Source: Sphingopyxis sp. HIX
Lineage (GTDB): Bacteria; Pseudomonadota; Alphaproteobacteria; Sphingomonadales; Sphingomonadaceae
Assembly: GCF_001468285.1 (NCBI RefSeq)
Contig: NZ_LNSB01000007.1
Location: 57,906-121,905 of the forward strand
Direction: 5' to 3'
Length of the DNA stretch: 64,000 nucleotides
Shown in pieces: positions 59,510-64,000 of the stretch (its first letter is position 1; the number at the start of each line of letters is the position of its first letter). Under the pieces are notes generated by a model. That model made no database searches, had not been told where the DNA came from, and saw nothing but the letters and a program-made list of their open reading frames with translations. A program made the translations under genes and the position numbers.

Positions 59510-60404
59510 AATATGTTCGCAAATCGGAGCCGGCGAAGCGCTTTGCAACCAGCTCGTCCATGATTTTCCCGGCGCTCGCCACCTTCGCGGCATCGCCCGA
59601 TTCCAGATATTCATAGGCGAGGTTATACCGCGCCACATCATGCCCCAGATCGGCCGCCGTGGTCAGCCATTGCATCGCGGTGCCCCGGTCGCGGCGCGCA
59701 GTCCAATGATATTGATACAAGCGAAAGGCCGCAGCGCCATCGCCGGCCGCGGTCGCTTCGAGCCGCTCGATCTCGTCGCGATACAGGCCATATGCGACCG
59801 CCGCCGACAAAGCGCTCGTCGGATTGATCGACTGGCCCGGCCGCGCACAGAACATCATCATGAAGCTGCCGCCCAGCGCGAAGCCCGACGGCGCCGACCG
59901 CCCGATGTCGTCCCCCGCCGCCTCGGGATAGGCCGGCCGGTTGCCGCACATCATCGCGCCGCCGCTCAGGAAATAGGCGTCACCGTCGCATCCCTCGACA
60001 CGAACACCCAGTGCGTCGCCAAGCGCCTTGGCATAGGATTGATCGCCCGACGCGCTGTCGCTGACGCCAAGCTCCACGCGCTTGCGCTTTTTACCCGAAA
60101 AGCTCGGCGCGCCAGAGATCATGCGCGCCATTTCCTTCGGATGAACCGCCCGCCCTTCGCTGTCGAACAGGCGCCCCAAGCTCCCCGTGGCGCCGATCGA
60201 AAAGGCGTAGTCGGGGTTCCACTTGTCGGCATTTGCGCTCAGCAATGCGACCATGTCCGCGGTCGCCGCCCGGTTGATCGGGTCGGCACGGTCGACACAG
60301 TCGATCGCGGAGGCCTTGCGCTCCTTGGCCAAGGCAAAACCTGGCGAAAGCAGGGCTCCGCCAGCCACTATCGCGGCAAAAAGGATATGGCGGGTTACCA
60401 CCAC
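59499..60404 (-). CDS. Exported Sel1/TPR-like protein inserted between gatA and gatB
   Basis: The product is 301 aa from GTG 60404, overlapping gatA by 10 bp and gatB by 11 bp. It has a signal peptide ([20 protein letters not shown]). The C-terminal third has a Sel1-like repeat ([20 protein letters not shown] with [16 protein letters not shown]). The middle is of unknown family ([20 protein letters not shown]). A periplasmic protein coupled on both sides to tRNA amidotransferase genes is unusual. Confidence 0.85.
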   Translation of the reverse strand: MVVTRHILFAAIVAGGALLSPGFALAKERKASAIDCVDRADPINRAATADMVALLSANADKWNPDYAFSIGATGSLGRLFDSEGRAVHPKEMARMISGAPSFSGKKRKRVELGVSDSASGDQSYAKALGDALGVRVEGCDGDAYFLSGGAMMCGNRPAYPEAAGDDIGRSAPSGFALGGSFMMMFCARPGQSINPTSALSAAVAYGLYRDEIERLEATAAGDGAAAFRLYQYHWTARRDRGTAMQWLTTAADLGHDVARYNLAYEYLESGDAAKVASAGKIMDELVAKRFAGSDLRTYYGG

Positions 60405-61876
60405 TTCTCGGCGCGGGCGTTGAAGCCTGCCCGCTCTTCAATTGCCAACCCCGCGTTGAGCACACCCTGCTCGTCGAATGCCTTGCCGATGATCTGCAGC
60501 CCCAGCGGCAGCCCCTCGCGGTTCAGCGCCGCGGGGACCGACATCGCGGGCAGGCCCGCGAGGCTCGCGGGGACCGCGAACACGTCGTTCAAATACATCG
60601 CCAGCGGATCGGCCATTTTTTCGCCCAGCCCGAAGGCCGCCGAGGGCGCGGTCGGCGCGAGGATCACGTCGCACACGCCGAACGCCGCCTCGAAATCGCG
60701 CGCGATCAGCGTCCGCACCTTCTGCGCCTGCGTGTAATAGGCGTCGTAGAAGCCCGCCGACAGCACATAGGTGCCGATCATGATGCGGCGCTTGACCTCG
60801 GGCCCGAAGCCGTCGGCGCGCGTCGCGGCGTACATATCCTGCAGCCCCGCCCCGTCGGGCAGGTCGCGCAGCCCGTAGCGCACGCCATCGTAACGCGCGA
60901 GGTTCGACGACGCTTCGGCAGGCGCGATGATATAATAGGTCGGCAAGGCATATTTGGTGTGCGGCAGGCTGATCTCGACGACCTCCGCCCCCGCATCCTT
61001 CAGCATCGCGATGCCGGCGTCCCACATCGCATCGATCTCGGGATCGATACCTTCGAGACGATATTCCTTAGGAATACCGACCCTCTTACCCTTGAGATCG
61101 CTCGACAAAGCTGCTTCCCAATTGGGGACGGCCATATTCAGGCTCGTCGCATCCTTGGGATCGAAGCCCGCCATATTCTCGAGCATGATCGCGCAGTCGC
61201 GTACGTCGCGCGCCATCGGCCCGGCCTGGTCGAGCGAACTCGCGAACGCCACGATGCCCCAGCGCGAGCAGCGGCCGTAAGTCGGCTTGATCCCGCTGAT
61301 GCCGACGAAGGCCGCGGGCTGGCGGATCGAACCGCCGGTGTCGGTCCCCGTCGCCGCGGGGCAGAGTCGCGCCGCGATCGCCGACGAGCTGCCGCCCGAC
61401 GACCCGCCCGGCGCGAGCGCGGCATTGCCGCCGTCGTTGCGCTTCCACGGGCTGATGACATTGCCAAAGTAAGAGGTCTCGTTCGACGACCCCATCGCGA
61501 ACTGGTCGAGGTTGAGCTTGCCGAGCATGCCGCAACCCGCGTCCCACAATTTCTGCGAGACGGTCGATTCGTAGCGCGGGACAAAGCCTTCGAGCATATG
61601 GCTCGCCGCGGTGGTCTGGACGCCATTGGTCGCGAACAGGTCCTTCATGCCGATCGGCACGCCCGACAGCGGCTTCAGCGTCCCCGCCGAACGATCGGCA
61701 TCGGCCTGCTTCGCCGCGGCGAGCGCATGCTCAGGAGTCTCGACGATGAACGCGTTCAATGCCTTGGCGCCCGCGACATTGGCGTTGAACGCCTCGGCGA
61801 CCTCGACGGCGGAAAAATCGCCCGCGCGGTGCCCGTCGCGGATCGCCGCGACGGTCAGATTTGTAAGATCGGTCAT
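60395..61876 (-). CDS. gatA: Aspartyl/glutamyl-tRNA amidotransferase subunit A
   Basis: The product is 493 aa. The amidase signature [20 protein letters not shown] with [16 protein letters not shown] carries the Ser-cisSer pair, and the catalytic Lys is in [29 protein letters not shown] is the conserved C-terminal stretch. It releases ammonia from glutamine for the GatB active site. Its ATG shares one base with the gatC stop. Confidence 0.97.
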   Translation of the reverse strand: MTDLTNLTVAAIRDGHRAGDFSAVEVAEAFNANVAGAKALNAFIVETPEHALAAAKQADADRSAGTLKPLSGVPIGMKDLFATNGVQTTAASHMLEGFVPRYESTVSQKLWDAGCGMLGKLNLDQFAMGSSNETSYFGNVISPWKRNDGGNAALAPGGSSGGSSSAIAARLCPAATGTDTGGSIRQPAAFVGISGIKPTYGRCSRWGIVAFASSLDQAGPMARDVRDCAIMLENMAGFDPKDATSLNMAVPNWEAALSSDLKGKRVGIPKEYRLEGIDPEIDAMWDAGIAMLKDAGAEVVEISLPHTKYALPTYYIIAPAEASSNLARYDGVRYGLRDLPDGAGLQDMYAATRADGFGPEVKRRIMIGTYVLSAGFYDAYYTQAQKVRTLIARDFEAAFGVCDVILAPTAPSAAFGLGEKMADPLAMYLNDVFAVPASLAGLPAMSVPAALNREGLPLGLQIIGKAFDEQGVLNAGLAIEERAGFNARAEKWW

Positions 61877-62178
61877 TATTCGATCACCTTGGGAACGCCG
61901 AAAAAGCCGTGCTGCGCGGCGGGCGCGTTGGCGAGGACATCGTCGCGGCGGTTACCGCCGGTCAGCGGGTCGGCGTCGATCACATCGTCGCGCAGCCGCA
62001 GACTGTTGGGGATCACCGCGGTCATCGGCTCGACCCCGGTCACATCGACCTCGCCGAGTTGCTCGACCCAGCCCAAGATACCGTTCAATTCGCCTTCCAT
62101 CGCGGCGGCTTCCGCATCGCTGATCGCGATGCGCGCCAGCGACGCGATTTTCCTTACCGTTGCCTGATCGATTGCCAT
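61876..62178 (-). CDS. gatC: Aspartyl/glutamyl-tRNA amidotransferase subunit C
   Basis: The product is 100 aa from ATG 62178. The sequence [40 protein letters not shown] and the C-terminal [17 protein letters not shown] are typical of GatC, which clamps GatA and GatB. It is the first gene of gatC-gatA-(Sel1-like)-gatB. Confidence 0.95.
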   Translation of the reverse strand: MAIDQATVRKIASLARIAISDAEAAAMEGELNGILGWVEQLGEVDVTGVEPMTAVIPNSLRLRDDVIDADPLTGGNRRDDVLANAPAAQHGFFGVPKVIE

Positions 62179-62251
62179 TCTCTGTGCCTTTGCGGGAGAA
62201 GCTGGGCCGCTAGCATCCTCCCCCGCGCGCTTCAAGGCAGGCGCGCGATAA

Positions 62252-64000
62252 TCACTCGAAATCGTCGCCGACGGGCTTGCCGTTGACGAACACCTGCCGC
62301 CGCGTGATCGGCCGCACCTCGATGGTCGCTTTCTCGACCTCGTCGACCGTCGGGCCCTGGGCCACCGCGCCGGGCGAGAAGCCCTGATAATCCTCCTGCC
62401 ACGCCCTGGTCTTCGCATCGCGCGCGAACAGCACGACATTATTGCCCTTGCCGATCACCACCAGCTGGTCGGGCCCGAGCACATAGGCCGCGCAGGGCGC
62501 CGCACGGCACTGCCCGCGCGCGTCGATCGCCTCATAGGCATCGTCGGCCAGCACCTGCCCCGCGGGCAGCACGCGCACCTTCTCGCGGATCGGCTTCGCG
62601 CCGAAGCTCACGTCAGCAGGGTCGATGCTTTCGCCCGCGACATTCAAATCCCAGCGGTTCTTCGTCGCCAGCGCCCATTTCGCGAGGTCGGCCTTCGCCC
62701 TGTCGGGCGATTTCGCGATGTCGGCCAGCGCCTTGCGCCCCTTCGGCCCGAAATCGAACGCCATCGCCGCCCAGTCGAACTGGTCGGCCTTCACCGTCCC
62801 GCTTTTGAGCCGCGCGAGCTGATCGCGGGTCGAGATCGCGCCGAAATCCATCACCGGCAGCGCGAGGAACAGGGCGAGCAAAGCCAGCCCGATCGCCAGT
62901 TTCTGCTGCAAGGGCCGCAGCAGATCGTCGAAATCGAGCCGCCCGCGCACCACCGCCCACAGCCCCGCCGCGCCATAGGCCAGCGCGACCATCGCCGCGA
63001 CCACACCCCAGAGGCGCTCGGGCGTCCAGCCGTACTGGATCACGCGCAGGTGCATCGAATAAAAGGCGATCACCGCGAGCGGCAGCACCGCCGCGACCAG
63101 CACCGCCGCCGCGCCGTGGAGCAGCCGGTTGCCCGAGCGCTCCTCGCGCCCGTTGCCGATCACCGCATTGGCGAGCAGCACCGCAAAGGCCGCCGCCGCC
63201 ATCATCAGCGCCGCGGTCGAAAAGCCCGAATCCCAGAGCGGCGTCAGCCCGGTGCCGAGCAGCGACAGCAGGAACAGTAGCACCGCGACCGCCAGCACCG
63301 GCGCCAGCACCGCGAGCACGATCATCACCAGCTTCTGGAGCGTCGCGACCAGCTTGTCGCGCTCGCGCAGCAGGCCCACGGCACCGCCGAAAGCCGCACC
63401 CGCGAGCATCCACGGGAACCAGCCGGTCTCGAACATCCGCATCACCAGGTCGATCCCGATCAGGCTGAACATCTGCCCGATCAGCAGCACGAGCAGGAAG
63501 CTCAGCCCGGTGAAGGCCAGCCCTGCCGCGCCGATCACCGCGTCGGTCCAGGCGTGGCTGTGCAGCCGCTCGTACGGCATCGTCCACAATTTCCAGAAGC
63601 GCCAGTCGGGCGCGACGTCGCGCCGCGTCTGGAATAGGGGCGTCGCGATCAGCACCGCGAGCAGCCCCGACCAGAAGGGCCATTCGAACATCGACGCGTT
63701 GAAATTATACCCCGCCGAGGTCCACACGATCAGCGCGATCACCGCGCCCCAGCCGAGCGCGAACCCCAGCGCCCAGTGCCAGCGCCGTAACTCGACCCCG
63801 AGCACGAAGACGAGCGTCGCCACCGTGACGAACGCCGCGAACGCATTGCGCCCCGGATCGAGGTCCGGGGCGTAACGCCAGTCGAGCGTCAGGTGAAAGA
63901 CCAGTCCCGCGACGGCGCAGATCGCCGCCATGATCCACGGCCGGAGCGGCCAGGGTGCGTCGCTTTCGTCGAGGCGTGACGAGGATGGGGGCGACTCGGG
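62252..64000 (-). CDS. DUF4153 membrane protein, N-terminus beyond the window
   Basis: The frame is open from the window edge to the stop at 62252, about 582 residues. An internal ATG at 63931 exists, but the codons before it (WPLRPWI) still look coding. About 10-12 membrane helices occupy the first 400 residues ([17 protein letters not shown], [20 protein letters not shown]). A soluble C-terminal domain of about 200 residues follows ([39 protein letters not shown]). This matches the DUF4153 layout of sphingomonad inner-membrane proteins of unknown role. Same strand as gatC, 73 bp upstream of it. Confidence 0.85.
   Translation of the reverse strand, partial: PESPPSSSRLDESDAPWPLRPWIMAAICAVAGLVFHLTLDWRYAPDLDPGRNAFAAFVTVATLVFVLGVELRRWHWALGFALGWGAVIALIVWTSAGYNFNASMFEWPFWSGLLAVLIATPLFQTRRDVAPDWRFWKLWTMPYERLHSHAWTDAVIGAAGLAFTGLSFLLVLLIGQMFSLIGIDLVMRMFETGWFPWMLAGAAFGGAVGLLRERDKLVATLQKLVMIVLAVLAPVLAVAVLLFLLSLLGTGLTPLWDSGFSTAALMMAAAAFAVLLANAVIGNGREERSGNRLLHGAAAVLVAAVLPLAVIAFYSMHLRVIQYGWTPERLWGVVAAMVALAYGAAGLWAVVRGRLDFDDLLRPLQQKLAIGLALLALFLALPVMDFGAISTRDQLARLKSGTVKADQFDWAAMAFDFGPKGRKALADIAKSPDRAKADLAKWALATKNRWDLNVAGESIDPADVSFGAKPIREKVRVLPAGQVLADDAYEAIDARGQCRAAPCAAYVLGPDQLVVIGKGNNVVLFARDAKTRAWQEDYQGFSPGAVAQGPTVDEVEKATIEVRPITRRQVFVNGKPVGDDFE

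Overview
The window looks like a chromosomal segment of a GC-rich alphaproteobacterium of the order Sphingomonadales, with Sphingopyxis or a near relative the best guess. Three features suggest this: three large TonB-dependent receptors next to glycan-use genes, ICE-type trb/DUF2274/DUF2285/AlpA genes as found in sphingomonads, and housekeeping proteins of alphaproteobacterial character. The genus is an inference from gene content; no marker gene was compared.

Left part (1-28.5 kb), nutrient uptake and catabolism. A partial acetoacetyl-CoA synthetase and a TonB receptor with a divergent AraC regulator open the window. Next comes a beta-glucan/cellulose locus: truncated MFS transporter, TonB receptor, GH3 glucosidase, LacI regulator and GH6 cellulase. 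A duplicated 12-bp operator-like repeat lies between the GH3 and LacI genes. A block of redox genes follows (LysR, SDR, F420-reductase-like, a truncated winged-helix/ATPase regulator, a second SDR, GlcG-like and NTF2-like proteins). A compact sucrose locus comes next: LacI regulator, MFS importer, TonB receptor, leaderless GH68 sucrase and ROK fructokinase, with a perfect 22-bp palindrome between its divergent arms. Outer-membrane uptake, inner-membrane import, cytoplasmic cleavage and fructose phosphorylation are all encoded.

Middle part (28.5-46.5 kb), accessory and probably a defence island. It holds a SEFIR-domain protein, a ribbon-helix-helix regulator with an AT-rich palindrome, an MbtG-like flavoprotein, and a very large nuclease-TPR-PIN-like protein split by one in-frame TAG codon. 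A 638-aa protein of unknown family is coupled to the large protein. Beyond it lie a zinc-ribbon/membrane-protein pair and a divergent PD-(D/E)XK-like nuclease. The right flank is an ICE scar: trbI, the 3' part of trbG, the 3' part of a DUF2285 gene, alpA and a tyrosine integrase abutting the 3' end of tRNA-Tyr. The nuclease-TPR-PIN protein with its coupled partner is the best candidate here for an undescribed system.

Right part (46.5-64 kb), core genome. It contains rlmB, a ferredoxin, an AlkA-type glycosylase, small enzymes, trigger factor with an unusual His- and Lys/Ala-rich tail, tRNA-Leu, two secreted amidohydrolases, several secreted or membrane proteins of unknown role, and gatC-gatA-(Sel1-like secreted protein)-gatB. 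The window ends inside a DUF4153 membrane protein.
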